Of a stretch of 64,000 bases of DNA, positions 36,944 through 46,303 are shown in pieces. The stretch comes from Olsenella profusa (GTDB taxonomy: Bacteria; Actinomycetota; Coriobacteriia; Coriobacteriales; Atopobiaceae). Below the pieces are notes generated by a model that made no database searches, was not told where the DNA came from, and saw nothing but the letters and a program-made list of their open reading frames with translations. A program made the translations under genes and the position numbers. The DNA is taken from the NCBI RefSeq assembly GCF_016900315.1, contig NZ_JACSNQ010000001.1:186001-250000 (forward strand), in the 5' to 3' direction. The first letter of the stretch is position 1. Every line of letters starts with the position of its first letter.

Positions 36944-38800
36944 CTACCGGCCGGTGATCGCGCGGCGCAGCATCATCACGTAGGCCTCGGCCCCCTCGGG
37001 GCGCAGGTGGGTGCCGTCGCTCCAGAACCAGTCGTCGTGGCCCGCGCTCTCCGCGTACCAGTCGATGACCTCAACGTTGTCATAGGTGGCCGCAACGTCA
37101 CGGAAGAGCTGGTTGTTCATGTCCTGGAGCGCCATGGGCACGCGACAGGTCACGAGGTAGACCTTGCGGTCGCCGCAGGCGTCTATGAGGGCTCGGACCT
37201 GGTCCTCGCGGGCCACGCCGTTGTTGCCGAGAGCAAAGACCACCACGTCGCCCCCGTGCCCGTCCGCCACGCACTGGTTATAGACGTCGAGGCCCGCCGT
37301 GAGCTGGCGTCCCACCTCGGCGTCGATCCAGCCGTTGGGGAAGACGCGCTGGAACTGGGTCTGCGCGCCCAGGGCCACCGAGTCGCCGACCAGGGTCACG
37401 TTGGCGTCGGTGGCGCCGGTCTCCACGTCGACGCCGTAGTTCAGGGCGTTGATCGTGTCCACCGCGCTCGCGAAGGCGGTGCCGGCGAGGTAGGTACCCG
37501 AGACGTCATAACCGTCCGTCTCCGGGTTGGGGAGATCCGCCGTCTGGGACTGCGTCGCCTGCTGGCCGACGGGCACGCCGGTCTGCTCCGCGCTGATGGG
37601 GGCGAGGGACACCACGAGCACGCAGACAAGCGCGGCGGCCTCAAGCCCGAGCGCCAGCCTCCCCTGTCCCAGCGCAAGCGGCCTGCCCACGCCGCGCTCC
37701 AGGACACGGTAGGAGAGCTCGGAGACCGCGGCGATGACCGCGAACTCGAGAACCCAGCCCCACCAGGGGAGCTCGGTCGTCCGCGTGGCCGGGTTCATGA
37801 CGAGCAGCAGCGGGTAGTGCCAGAGGTAGACCGCAAAGCCGCGCCTTCCCAGCGCGGCAAGCGGGGCCAGGCCGAGCACGCGCGAGAGCACGCCTCCCGC
37901 CGGACGCGCCAGCACCCCGATGAGCACGGCGGTGAGCAGCGCCGCGAGCAGGATGCCTCCCCGATAGGCAAACTCCGAGTAGCCGTTGAGCGTGACCGCC
38001 ATCGCGCCGAGGCCGACAAGCGAGCCCAGGCCCGCGAGCTCATAGGCCCAGCCCGGCACGGCCTTCCACACGGAGCGGGCGCCGGCCGCGTGGGCCGCGG
38101 GGCCCGCCCCGCCCCGGACGGGAAGCGTCAGCCTCCAGCCGTGCCCCTGCGTGAGGAGCGCGCACAGGGCGCCGGCCAGAAGCTCGGCGGCGCGGGTGTC
38201 AGGGCCATAGTAGATGCGGTTGGTGTCCCCCAGGGGGTTGTAGAGCGCCGCCATCGCCACCGCCGAGGCCACCATCAGGGCGGCCACCACAACGCACGCC
38301 TGGCCCCGCCTGCGCACGAGCTTCGAGAGCCCCAGCAAAAGGGGCGGCCACACCACGTAGAACTGCATGACCACGCCGAGGTACCACAGGTGCGTGAGCG
38401 GGGAGGGGAGCCCGGCGGCGGCGAAGTAGGACACGTTGCGTACGATGTAGAACAGGTTCTCGAAGAAGAGGAGCGCGGGGACGGCGTCGGTCTTCACCTT
38501 GGGGAGGAGGGCCGGCGAGAAGAGCGCGCACAGCAGCGCCGTCGCCCCCACCACCACGACGGCCGCCGGCAGGAGCCGCCCGACGCGCCTCAGAAGGAAG
38601 CGGGGGTAGTCGAAGCGGCCCGTCCGGGCGACCTCGTGCTCGATGGAGATCGTGGTGAGATAGCCCGTGAGAGCGAAGAAGACGGTGACGCCGAAGTATC
38701 CCCCCGGCAGCCACGTGGGGTTTGCGTGATAGACGACGATGGCGGCTATCGCGAGGACGCGAAGTCCGTCAAGGGCGGCGACCTTTCTGGTGCCTGGCAT
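36944..38800 (-). CDS. OatA-like membrane O-acyltransferase with SGNH domain
   Basis: Two-part protein of 618 residues. The N-terminal acyltransferase-3 domain has about ten membrane helices, beginning ALDGLRVLAIAAIVVYHANP with the family histidine and PGGYFGVTVFFALTGYL. The C-terminal extracytoplasmic SGNH hydrolase domain (about residues 440-618) has the serine block LVGDSVALG and the Asp-His block DGTHLRPEGA. This architecture is that of OatA, which acetylates peptidoglycan and gives lysozyme resistance; other wall polymers are possible targets. Start taken at 38800, where the acyltransferase domain begins; its ribosome site is weak. A TAGAAT lies upstream on the same strand (38857-38862). 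Confidence 0.88.
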   Translation of the reverse strand: MPGTRKVAALDGLRVLAIAAIVVYHANPTWLPGGYFGVTVFFALTGYLTTISIEHEVARTGRFDYPRFLLRRVGRLLPAAVVVVGATALLCALFSPALLPKVKTDAVPALLFFENLFYIVRNVSYFAAAGLPSPLTHLWYLGVVMQFYVVWPPLLLGLSKLVRRRGQACVVVAALMVASAVAMAALYNPLGDTNRIYYGPDTRAAELLAGALCALLTQGHGWRLTLPVRGGAGPAAHAAGARSVWKAVPGWAYELAGLGSLVGLGAMAVTLNGYSEFAYRGGILLAALLTAVLIGVLARPAGGVLSRVLGLAPLAALGRRGFAVYLWHYPLLLVMNPATRTTELPWWGWVLEFAVIAAVSELSYRVLERGVGRPLALGQGRLALGLEAAALVCVLVVSLAPISAEQTGVPVGQQATQSQTADLPNPETDGYDVSGTYLAGTAFASAVDTINALNYGVDVETGATDANVTLVGDSVALGAQTQFQRVFPNGWIDAEVGRQLTAGLDVYNQCVADGHGGDVVVFALGNNGVAREDQVRALIDACGDRKVYLVTCRVPMALQDMNNQLFRDVAATYDNVEVIDWYAESAGHDDWFWSDGTHLRPEGAEAYVMMLRRAITGR

Positions 38801-38865
38801 GCGGGTCTCACTTTCTATGGCGTCGCGCCCGTGGGCGCGCAGGAATTCACGACGCCATTCTAACC

Positions 38866-38929
38866 CCACGGCGCCGCCGGCGGCCCGCCGCGCAGCGGGA
38901 GGTTGAGGGCCCGCCGCACGGCGCCGTGG
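38866..38929. repeat. Long GC-rich inverted repeat
   Basis: CCACGGCGCCG (38866-38876) and CGGCGCCGTGG (38919-38929) are exact 11-bp complements flanking further GC-rich self-complementary sequence. It lies between the divergent acyltransferase and VOC genes. No T-run on either side. Confidence 0.55.
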
Positions 38930-39016
38930 CAACGTCGTGCAGAGCGGGCCGCGCCACGCGACCCGAGCGTTCTTCTCGCCTATACTGAATGGGTTTGCAG
39001 CGACGAGAGGAGAGCA

Positions 39017-39391
39017 ATGTCCACGTCAGAGAACCCGGTCGAGCTCTTCGGCCTGAGGATTGCCCACATCGGCATCAACACGGACTCCCCGGAGGAGGCC
39101 GATCGCGTGGCCCAGCAGTTCGAGACCCTCATGGGCCTGCCGGTCAACCACATCGCCCCCATCTCCACGTTTGCGGGCTCGCTCGTCGAGGTCATGAACA
39201 ACGGCGGGCGCGGCGAGAAGGGCCACATCGGCTTCCACGTTGACGACCTGCCCGCGGCCGAGGCGTGGTTCGCGGCGCGCGGCTTTGAGATCAACGAGTC
39301 CAGCCGCACGACGCTGCCCACCGGCAACCACCTCGTCTACTTCACCGAGCCCATCGCGGGCTTCGCCATCCACCTGACCGACGCCGAGTAG
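39017..39391 (+). CDS. VOC-superfamily (glyoxalase/bleomycin-resistance fold) protein
   Basis: The 124-residue protein has the beta-alpha-beta-beta-beta pattern of the VOC fold: [20 protein letters not shown] at the start of the first half and [20 protein letters not shown] at the start of the second. Start at 39017 by GAGAGGAGA. A TATACT -10 lies at 38981-38986, directly after one copy of the 12-mer GTTCTTCTCGCC (38969-38980). Metal ligands and substrate are not clear, so no enzyme name is given. It is followed at 41 bases by an ABC-F gene. Confidence 0.75.
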   Translation: MSTSENPVELFGLRIAHIGINTDSPEEADRVAQQFETLMGLPVNHIAPISTFAGSLVEVMNNGGRGEKGHIGFHVDDLPAAEAWFAARGFEINESSRTTLPTGNHLVYFTEPIAGFAIHLTDAE

Positions 39392-39432
39392 CGCCGGCCC
39401 CACGACAAGACGTACGAGAACCAGGAACGCAC

Positions 39433-41427
39433 GTGATCGCACTCATCGACAAAGTCTCCAAGTCCTTTGGCGGCCGCACCCTCTACACGGGCGCCACGCT
39501 GCAGCTCAACGCCGGCGAGCGCTGGGCGCTCGTGGGGCCCAACGGCTCGGGCAAGACCACGCTGCTGCGCATCCTCATGGGCGAGGAGAGCGCCGACGAG
39601 GGCACGGTGAGCTTTGCCAAGGACGTCACCGCGGGCTACCTCGAGCAGGAGACCCGCCTCATGGGCCACAAGAGCGCCCTTGCCGAGGTGGTCGGCTCCG
39701 CCCACGAGGTCAAGCAGGTGGAGCGCCAGGTGGCCGAGCTCGAGGCCCAGATCTCCCAGACGCAGCCGGGTCCCGAGCTCGACCGCCTGCTCGAGCGCTA
39801 CGGCACCGTGCAGGACCGCTTCGAGCGGCTCGGCGGCTACGAGCTCGAGGCGCGCGCAAGGCAGATCCTCGCTGGCCTCGGGTTTCCCGTGGAGGACTTC
39901 GACAAGCCGGCCGAGGACTTCTCCGGCGGCTGGCAGATGCGCATCTCGCTCTCCAAGCTGCTGCTGCGCCACCCCGACCTGCTGCTCCTGGACGAGCCAA
40001 CCAACCACCTCGACCTCGAGAGCGTCAAGTGGCTCGAGCAGTTCCTCGCCTCCTACGACGGGGCGGTGCTCCTGGTCTCCCACGACCGCGCGTTCATGGA
40101 CGCCTGCGTCTCCCACGTGGCGGCCGTGGAGAACCGGCGCCTCACGACCTACACCGGCTCCTACTCCGACTATCTGCGCCAGCGCGAGGACAACCTCGAG
40201 CAGATGCGGGCCAAGCGCGCCGCCCAGGAGCGCGAGATCGCCCACATGCAGGTCTTCGTGGACAAGTTCCGCTACAAGCCCACCAAGGCCGCGCAGGCCC
40301 AGGAGCGCATGAAGAAGATCGAGCAAATCAAGAAGGAGCTCGTCATCCTGCCGGAGGGCACCAAGAAGGTGCACTTCTCGTTCCCAGAGCCGCCGCGCAC
40401 CGGCGACGAGGTGATCCGCGTCGAGGGCGTCTCCAAGTCCTTCGGCGAGAACCACGTCTACTCGGACGTGAGCCTCAAGCTCTACCGCGGCGACCACGTG
40501 GTGCTCGTGGGCCCCAACGGCGCGGGCAAGTCAACGCTCATGAAGCTCATGAACGGCAAGCTCGCACCGGACACAGGCGAGGTGGCCCTCGGCAAGGGCG
40601 TCACGCAGGCCTACTACGCCCAGCACCAGCTCGAGGAGCTCAACGAGGCCAACACGGTGCTCGCCGAGATGGACTCGGTGGCCGCCGGCTGGACCACCTC
40701 CGAGGAGCGCCGTCTGCTCGGCGCGTTCCTGTTCCACGGCGACGACGTCGAGAAGCGCGTGAGCGTGCTCTCCGGCGGCGAGCGGGCGCGCCTGGCCCTG
40801 GCCAAGATGCTCGTGGCCCCCGACCCGCTGCTGCTCTTGGACGAGCCGACCAACCACCTCGACATCGACTCGGTGGACGTGCTCGAGCAGGCCCTCGTGG
40901 ACTTCAAGGGCACGATCGTGCTCATCTCCCACGACGAGCACCTCGTCCGCGCGGTGGCCAACAAGGTCGTGGACGTGCGCGACCACAAGGTCACGGTCTA
41001 CGACGGCGACTACGACTACTACCTCTACAAGCGCGCCGAGCTGGAGGCCCGCGCGGCGGGCACGCCCGTGCCGGCCGCGTCCCAGAAGTCCGCGCCTGCG
41101 GCCCCCGCGGGAGGCGCGCCCGCGCAGACGGCCGGCCGCAACGTCAAGACGCGCGAGCAGCGGCGCGCCGAGGCCGAGGAGCGCAACCGCCGCAACCGCG
41201 CCCTCAAGAAGGAGCGCCACCGCCTCAAGGAGGTGGAGGCCGCGCTCACGCCGGCGCAGGAGCGCCTGCACGAGCTCGAGGCCCTCATGGCCGACGAGGG
41301 GCTCTACAACGACGCCAAGCGCTTCGACGAGTGCATGAGCGAGTACGCCGCGCTCTCCAAGAAGATCCCGGCGCTCGAGTCCGAGTGGCTCGAGCTCAGC
41401 GAGAAGCTCGAGGCGGCGGATGCGTAG
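39433..41427 (+). CDS. ABC-F ATPase (ribosome-associated type)
   Basis: Soluble protein of 664 residues with two ATP-binding domains and no membrane helices. Walker A motifs: [14 protein letters not shown] (near residue 36) and [14 protein letters not shown] (near 358). Signature loops [11 protein letters not shown] and [15 protein letters not shown], and [11 protein letters not shown] twice. A linker helix region lies between the domains, and a basic coiled-coil tail of about 120 residues ends the protein. Such proteins act on the ribosome as translation factors or antibiotic-protection factors; the subgroup is not fixed by sequence reading. GTG start. Confidence 0.9.
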   Translation: MIALIDKVSKSFGGRTLYTGATLQLNAGERWALVGPNGSGKTTLLRILMGEESADEGTVSFAKDVTAGYLEQETRLMGHKSALAEVVGSAHEVKQVERQVAELEAQISQTQPGPELDRLLERYGTVQDRFERLGGYELEARARQILAGLGFPVEDFDKPAEDFSGGWQMRISLSKLLLRHPDLLLLDEPTNHLDLESVKWLEQFLASYDGAVLLVSHDRAFMDACVSHVAAVENRRLTTYTGSYSDYLRQREDNLEQMRAKRAAQEREIAHMQVFVDKFRYKPTKAAQAQERMKKIEQIKKELVILPEGTKKVHFSFPEPPRTGDEVIRVEGVSKSFGENHVYSDVSLKLYRGDHVVLVGPNGAGKSTLMKLMNGKLAPDTGEVALGKGVTQAYYAQHQLEELNEANTVLAEMDSVAAGWTTSEERRLLGAFLFHGDDVEKRVSVLSGGERARLALAKMLVAPDPLLLLDEPTNHLDIDSVDVLEQALVDFKGTIVLISHDEHLVRAVANKVVDVRDHKVTVYDGDYDYYLYKRAELEARAAGTPVPAASQKSAPAAPAGGAPAQTAGRNVKTREQRRAEAEERNRRNRALKKERHRLKEVEAALTPAQERLHELEALMADEGLYNDAKRFDECMSEYAALSKKIPALESEWLELSEKLEAADA

Positions 41428-41710
41428 CGTCGTCGCAGGCGCCCTGCGCGTCCTCGCCCTCGTCTGCCGCGTCTGCGCCTGGGCGCTTGCGGCGCTCGTG
41501 GTGGCGGACGCCCTCCTGCCGGCCGGCCCCCGGGCGCTGCTCCTGGGCGTCAACGGCGCCGTCACGCAGCTCGTCCCCGCGGCCCTGCGCGGCCTGCTCG
41601 TCTTTGCCACGCCCCTCGGCGGCGCCTTCCGCGGCGACTTCGCCGTCCTTGCTATAGTTCTGCTCGTGGCCGACTGGCTGCTCTGCCGCATCGCCGCCTC
41701 GCTGCGCTGA
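41420..41710 (+). CDS. Small membrane protein, unrecognised
   Basis: A 96-residue, strongly hydrophobic protein with three probable membrane segments (about residues 10-34, 40-63, 70-90) and positive ends. The ATG lies eight bases inside the end of the ABC-F gene, so it depends on coupling. The codon use is normal for the window. It is followed by an M50 protease gene. No family recognised. Confidence 0.65.
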   Translation: MRSVVAGALRVLALVCRVCAWALAALVVADALLPAGPRALLLGVNGAVTQLVPAALRGLLVFATPLGGAFRGDFAVLAIVLLVADWLLCRIAASLR

Positions 41711-41730
41711 CGCCGCGAGAGGGGAGACAC

Positions 41731-42423
41731 ATGTACTCGACGCAACGGCTCATATCGATCGCGCTCACCGTGGTGCTCGTGATGTTCTCGGCGATCGTCC
41801 ACGAGGTCGCCCACGGCTGGGCGGCGCTGCGCTGCGGGGACCCCACGGCAAAGGAGGCCGGGCGCCTCACGCTCGACCCGCGAGCGCACCTCGACGGCTT
41901 CGGCTCGGTGGTGCTGCCGCTCATCATGGCGTTTCTCGGCGGGCCGGTCTTCGCGTTTGCGAGGCCCGTGCCGTACAACCCCTACCGCCTGAGGCACCCC
42001 CGGCGTGACGAGGTCATCGTGGCGCTTGCCGGCCCCGCCTCGAACCTCCTCCAGGCCGTAGTGGGCTGGGTGCTGCTGGGGGCGGTCTACCGGTGGGCCG
42101 TGCCCGCGTGGGCGGCCGGAATGGTGCCCTTCTGGCTCGTGGACGGCGCGGTCTCGCTACTGGCCACCTACATCAGCGTGAACCTCGTGCTCTGCTTCTT
42201 CAACCTCGTGCCCTTCCCGCCGCTCGACGGCTCCAAGGTCGTGCTCTTCTTCCTCAAGGGGCAGGCGCGCCGCAAGTTCTACGAGCTCGAGCGCTACGCG
42301 ATGCCCGTGCTCATCATCGTGCTCTACCTGGTGCCGCAGGTGCTCGGCATAGACCCCCTCGGCGCCTACCTCGACCTCACGGCCGGAAACGTCTACTCAC
42401 TCATGGTCTCGGCGGTGGTGTAG
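41731..42423 (+). CDS. Site-2 protease family protein (M50, no PDZ)
   Basis: Polytopic intramembrane metalloprotease of 230 residues. Zinc site HEVAHG in the first helix region (near residue 30), AGPASNLLQAV in the middle, and NLVPFPPLDGSKV in the later helix. This is the compact group without PDZ domain. It precedes scpA, whose GTG start directly follows its stop; an M50 gene before scpAB is a common arrangement in Gram-positive bacteria. Natural substrates unknown. Confidence 0.9.
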   Translation: MYSTQRLISIALTVVLVMFSAIVHEVAHGWAALRCGDPTAKEAGRLTLDPRAHLDGFGSVVLPLIMAFLGGPVFAFARPVPYNPYRLRHPRRDEVIVALAGPASNLLQAVVGWVLLGAVYRWAVPAWAAGMVPFWLVDGAVSLLATYISVNLVLCFFNLVPFPPLDGSKVVLFFLKGQARRKFYELERYAMPVLIIVLYLVPQVLGIDPLGAYLDLTAGNVYSLMVSAVV

Positions 42424-43335
42424 GTGTCCTACCGCGTCCGCACGCAGGCCTACACCGGCCCCTTCGACCTGCTGCTCCAACTGGTGAGCAGGCAGAAGGT
42501 GACCATCGGCTCGATCTCGATCTCCGAGGTGGCCAACCAGTACCTCGAGGAGGTCGAGCGCATGGCCGACCTCGACCTCGACGTCGCGAGCGACTTCGTG
42601 CTCGTGGCCTCGACGCTGCTCGACATCAAGGCCGCCTCGCTCGTGCCGGCAGACGCCGTCTCCCGGCGCCGCGGCGCGCCGGCCGACGAGGAGGACGACG
42701 AGCTCGAGGGGCTCTCTCCGGACGAGGCGCGTGAGGTGCTCATCGCCCGCCTCATCGCCTACAAGCAGTTCCGCGGCGCCGCCTCTGCGCTCGGCGCCCG
42801 CGCCGAGGCCGAGGGCCGCATGCACCCACGGACCGTGGGCCCCGACCCCGAGTTCCTCGGCCTCATGCCGGACTACCTCGAGGGCATCACGCTGCGCAGC
42901 CTCGCCGTCATCTGCGCCGACATCGACAGCCGGCGCGAGACGTTTCTCCTGGAGGCCGAGCACGTGGCGCCCAGGCGCCTGCCGGTGGCGCTCACCGTGG
43001 CCGCGGTGGATCGCCTCGTGCGCGGGCGCGGGCGCGTGAGCTTCACCGAGCTCCTCGACGGCCAGGACGACCCCGAGAACGTGGTGGCCAACTTCCTTGC
43101 GATCCTCGACCTCTACAAGCGCGGGATGGTCGACGTGCGCCAGGAGGAGCTCTTCGGCGAGATCGAGGTCGAGCACGTGGAGGGCGCACCCGCCTACGAG
43201 CTCGACGAGTCGGTGCTGGCGGAGCTCGCGGAGGACTATGGCGACGGGACGACCCCGGGCGCGGGCGAGCCCGCCGGCGAGAAGGGCGACCGGGGCGCGG
43301 CCCCGGCGGACACAGCTGACGAAAGCGAGAGGTGA
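42424..43335 (+). CDS. scpA: Segregation and condensation protein A
   Basis: Kleisin subunit of the SMC-ScpAB condensin. The N terminus YTGPFDLLLQLVSRQKV and ISISEVANQYL are typical. Length 303 residues, with a C-terminal tail after about residue 265 that is acidic and low in complexity (contains GEKGDRG). GTG start immediately after the upstream stop. The stop overlaps or nearly overlaps scpB. Confidence 0.94.
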   Translation: MSYRVRTQAYTGPFDLLLQLVSRQKVTIGSISISEVANQYLEEVERMADLDLDVASDFVLVASTLLDIKAASLVPADAVSRRRGAPADEEDDELEGLSPDEAREVLIARLIAYKQFRGAASALGARAEAEGRMHPRTVGPDPEFLGLMPDYLEGITLRSLAVICADIDSRRETFLLEAEHVAPRRLPVALTVAAVDRLVRGRGRVSFTELLDGQDDPENVVANFLAILDLYKRGMVDVRQEELFGEIEVEHVEGAPAYELDESVLAELAEDYGDGTTPGAGEPAGEKGDRGAAPADTADESER

Positions 43336-43340
43336 GCGTG

Positions 43341-44087
43341 ATGGCTGATCTGGAGAGACTCGAATCGGGCTCGCTCAAGGGGCTCCTCGAGGCCCTGCTG
43401 CTCGTCTCCGACGACTCCGTACCGGCGACCGAGCTCGCGCGCGCCGCCGGCGCCGAGCCCGGCGAGGTCGCCTCGGCGCTCGCCGAGCTCTCCGCCGAGT
43501 ACGCCGACGCCAACCGCGGCTTCCAGCTGCGCGAGGTGGCCGGCGGCTGGCGGCTCTTCACCCACCCCGCCTACCACGACCAGGTCGCCGACTACGTCCT
43601 CTCCTGGGACACGCGCCGGCTCTCCCAGGCCGCGCTCGAGACCCTCGCCGTGATCGCTTACCACCAGCCCGTGACCCGCGAGGGGGTGCGCGCCATCCGC
43701 GGCGTCAACTCCGACGGCGTGATCGCGTCTCTGCGCGAGAAGGGCCTCGTGCGCGAGGTGGGCCGCGAGTCCGACCGCGGCCAGGCGCAGCTCTGGGGCA
43801 CCACGCGCCTCTTCCTCGAGCACTTCGGCCTCAGGAGCCTGCGCGAGCTGCCGCCGCTTGAGGACTTCGCCCCCGACGAGGAGTCCAAGCGCTTCATCCG
43901 CGAGCGCCTCTCGGGCCGCTCGATCTCCTCGACGCTCGAGGAGACCGCGGCCGACGTCGACGACGAGCGCGAGCTGCTCGACGACTACGACGGGGACAGC
44001 GCCACGGAGGGCGAGGGCACGGGCGGCCCCAGGTCCTTCTCGCCGGGCGAGAAGGACGCTGGCGAGGGGGCGCCCGCAGATGAGTGA
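43341..44087 (+). CDS. scpB: Segregation and condensation protein B
   Basis: Winged-helix partner of ScpA. Key segments are LEALLLVSDDSVPATELARA, LETLAVIAYHQPVTREGVRAIRG-type core and LREKGLVREVGR. 248 residues from the ATG at 43341, which has GAGAGG at good spacing; a GTG at 43332 overlapping the scpA stop is an alternative. The last 60 residues are variable and acidic and contain a large DNA palindrome (44033-44057). The 3' end overlaps rluB by eight bases. Confidence 0.93.
   Translation: MADLERLESGSLKGLLEALLLVSDDSVPATELARAAGAEPGEVASALAELSAEYADANRGFQLREVAGGWRLFTHPAYHDQVADYVLSWDTRRLSQAALETLAVIAYHQPVTREGVRAIRGVNSDGVIASLREKGLVREVGRESDRGQAQLWGTTRLFLEHFGLRSLRELPPLEDFAPDEESKRFIRERLSGRSISSTLEETAADVDDERELLDDYDGDSATEGEGTGGPRSFSPGEKDAGEGAPADE
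44033..44057. repeat. 25-base palindrome built from the recurrent 12-mer
   Basis: GTCCTTCTCGCC (44033-44044) and GGCGAGAAGGAC (44046-44057) are exact complements around a single G. It lies in the variable C-terminal coding part of scpB, 23 bases before the rluB start. Transcribed, it would form a strong hairpin. Confidence 0.85.
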
Positions 44088-44907
44088 GCCGCTGCGCGAG
44101 AGCGGGCTCTACCCGATGCGCCTGCAGCGCTTCCTCGCACGCGCGGGCGTGGCGAGCCGCCGCGGCTCGGAGCGCCTCATGAGCGCAGGGCGCGTCCGCG
44201 TGAACGGCGTGGTCGTCACCGAGCTCGGCTCCAAGGTGGACCCGGAGCGCGACGTGGTGAGCGTGGACGGTGTGGTCTGCCGCATCGAGGCCCAGCCGTT
44301 TCACCTCATGCTCTACAAGCCCGCGGGCTACGTCACCACGATGAGCGACCCGCAGGGGAGGCCCACCGTGGCCGACCTCGTGCCCACCGCCGAGCACCCC
44401 GGCCTCTACCCGGTGGGCAGGCTCGACCAGGACACCACCGGCCTTCTGCTGTTCACGACCTCCGGCGAGCTCGGGCAGGCGCTGCTGCACCCCTCGCACC
44501 ACGTGACCAAGCACTACGTGGCGCTCGTCTCGGGCACGCCCGACGCGCGCGACCTCGCCCGGCTGCGTGCCGGCGTGCGCCTCGAGGAGGGGGCCGTCTC
44601 CGCGCCCGCGAAGGCCGAGCTGATCGGACCCGACGACCCGCTCTTCTCGCTGGTCGCGCCCCGCGGGGCGGGCCGGACGGGGGGAGGGGAGCCCAACGCG
44701 GTGGTGGGGCTCTCGATCCACGAGGGCCGCAAGCACCAGGTCAAGAAGATGATGCAGGCGGTGGGGCACCGCGTGCTCCGCCTGCACCGCGACGCCTTCG
44801 GCCCGCTGCACCTGAGCGGGGTGGCCGAGGGCGGCTGGCGCGCGCTCTCGGACGCCGAGCGCGCGGCGCTCGAGGCGCTCTGCGCAGAAAGGAAGGACGA
44901 GCGATGA
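44080..44907 (+). CDS. rluB: RsuA/RluB-family pseudouridine synthase
   Basis: Modifies uridine in rRNA (23S U2605 for RluB). An N-terminal S4 domain has RLQRFLARAGVASRRGSERL, and the catalytic aspartate lies in GRLDQDTTGLLL. IHEGRKHQVKKMM closes the catalytic domain. 275 residues. The start is inside the end of scpB. The scpA-scpB-rluB order supports RluB over RsuA. Confidence 0.92.
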   Translation: MSEPLRESGLYPMRLQRFLARAGVASRRGSERLMSAGRVRVNGVVVTELGSKVDPERDVVSVDGVVCRIEAQPFHLMLYKPAGYVTTMSDPQGRPTVADLVPTAEHPGLYPVGRLDQDTTGLLLFTTSGELGQALLHPSHHVTKHYVALVSGTPDARDLARLRAGVRLEEGAVSAPAKAELIGPDDPLFSLVAPRGAGRTGGGEPNAVVGLSIHEGRKHQVKKMMQAVGHRVLRLHRDAFGPLHLSGVAEGGWRALSDAERAALEALCAERKDER

Positions 44908-45602
44908 CCTACATGCCCGGGGACGTCGTCACGCAGCGGGTGCTCTTCATGCGGCACCCCGAGACCGTCTCGAACACGCAGCACTTCTTCTCCGGCCGGC
45001 TCGACGTGCCGCTCACCCCGCACGGCAAACAGCAGCGCGAGCGCGCGGTGGACGCCCTCGTGGCCTTTGAGCCCGAGCGCATCTTCACCTCGCCGCTCTC
45101 GCGGGCGCGCGACATGGCGGAGATGGCCGCAGAGCGGCTCGGCGTGCCCTGTACCCCGCTCGAGGACCTCATCGAGATCGACTTCGGGCCCCTCGAGGGC
45201 ATGGACGTGAGCCGCGCGATGAACGAGGGGCTCGGATTCCCCTGGCCGGTCGACTCCGACGGCGTCTCCCACCCGCCCGAGGGCGCGGAGAGCTTCGAGC
45301 ACATGCGGGAGCGCTGCCGCCACCTTCTGGAGACCCTGCGGCCGCTCACGGGCCGCACGGCCTGCGTCACCCATGGCGGCTACCTGCGGATGCTCCTGGC
45401 CACGGTCTACGACATCCCGTTCACGCGCTTCTGGGACCAGCACGTGCTCAACGTCTCGTCGCACTACTTCACCTGCGACGGTAGGACCTTCGCGCTCGGT
45501 GGCTTCAACCTGACCCCCGAGGAGGTCATCGCCCACGCCAGCGCGCCCAGCGAATACGACACCCGTGACATCTGGGGCACGGGGAGAAGGGAGCTCTCAT
45601 GA
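44904..45602 (+). CDS. Histidine phosphatase family protein
   Basis: Phosphoglycerate-mutase-like fold of 232 residues. The catalytic motif is FMRHPETVSN (normally RHGxT; here His-Pro-Glu), with DVPLTPHGKQQ, FTSPLSRARDMAEMAA and the second histidine in CVTHGGYLRM. Small-molecule phosphatase or mutase; substrate unknown. It is inserted between rluB and cmk, with ATGA overlaps on both sides. Confidence 0.85.
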   Translation: MTYMPGDVVTQRVLFMRHPETVSNTQHFFSGRLDVPLTPHGKQQRERAVDALVAFEPERIFTSPLSRARDMAEMAAERLGVPCTPLEDLIEIDFGPLEGMDVSRAMNEGLGFPWPVDSDGVSHPPEGAESFEHMRERCRHLLETLRPLTGRTACVTHGGYLRMLLATVYDIPFTRFWDQHVLNVSSHYFTCDGRTFALGGFNLTPEEVIAHASAPSEYDTRDIWGTGRRELS

Positions 45603-46303
45603 TCGTCGCCATCGACGGGCCGTCGGGCTCGGGCAAGTCCTCCGTGGCGCGCGAGGTGGCGCGCCGGCGCGGCCTCACCTACCTGGACACCGGGGCGATG
45701 TATCGCTCCGTGGCGCTCTCCTGCCTGCGCGCGGGCATCGACCCCGAAGACGCGGACGCCGTCGCGCGCCGAGCACGCGAGGCGCGCGTGGAGTTCGCTC
45801 CGGGCGAGGGCGGCGGGCAGCGCGTCCTTCTCGACGGCTCGGACGTGACGGCAGAGATCCGCACGCCTGAGGTCGAGCTAGCCGTCTCGCCGGTCTCGGC
45901 CAACCCCGCCGTGCGCGAGGCCATGGTGGCCCAGCAGCGCCGCGTGGGCGAGGCGGGCGGCGTGGTGGCCGAGGGCCGTGACATCGGGACCGTGGTCTTC
46001 CCGACGGCCGACGTCAAGGTCTTCCTCACCGCCTCGCCCGAGGCCCGGGCGCGCCGCCGCGCGGTGCAGCGCCAGGGCGGCAACCTCGCCACCGGCGAGG
46101 CGGCGGAGGTGGACGCCGAGGCCGAGCGCGCGATCCTCGCCGACCTCGTGCGGCGGGACGCCTACGACTCCTCGCGCGAGGCCTCCCCGCTGCGCGCGGC
46201 CGACGACGCGGTGCGCATCGACTCCTCGGAGCTCGGCTTCGAGGACGTGGTGAGCAAGATCCTCGCGCTCGTGGACGAGGCAGCGGGGGAGGTGCGCGCA
46301 TGA
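45599..46303 (+). CDS. cmk: (d)CMP kinase
   Basis: Phosphorylates CMP and dCMP. The P-loop GPSGSGKSS is at the N terminus, followed by YLDTGAMYRSVAL and GRDIGTVVFPTADVKVFLTA. 234 residues. It overlaps its neighbours on both sides by four bases. The cmk-plsC-ispH order matches that in many Gram-positive bacteria. Confidence 0.95.
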   Translation: MIVAIDGPSGSGKSSVAREVARRRGLTYLDTGAMYRSVALSCLRAGIDPEDADAVARRAREARVEFAPGEGGGQRVLLDGSDVTAEIRTPEVELAVSPVSANPAVREAMVAQQRRVGEAGGVVAEGRDIGTVVFPTADVKVFLTASPEARARRRAVQRQGGNLATGEAAEVDAEAERAILADLVRRDAYDSSREASPLRAADDAVRIDSSELGFEDVVSKILALVDEAAGEVRA

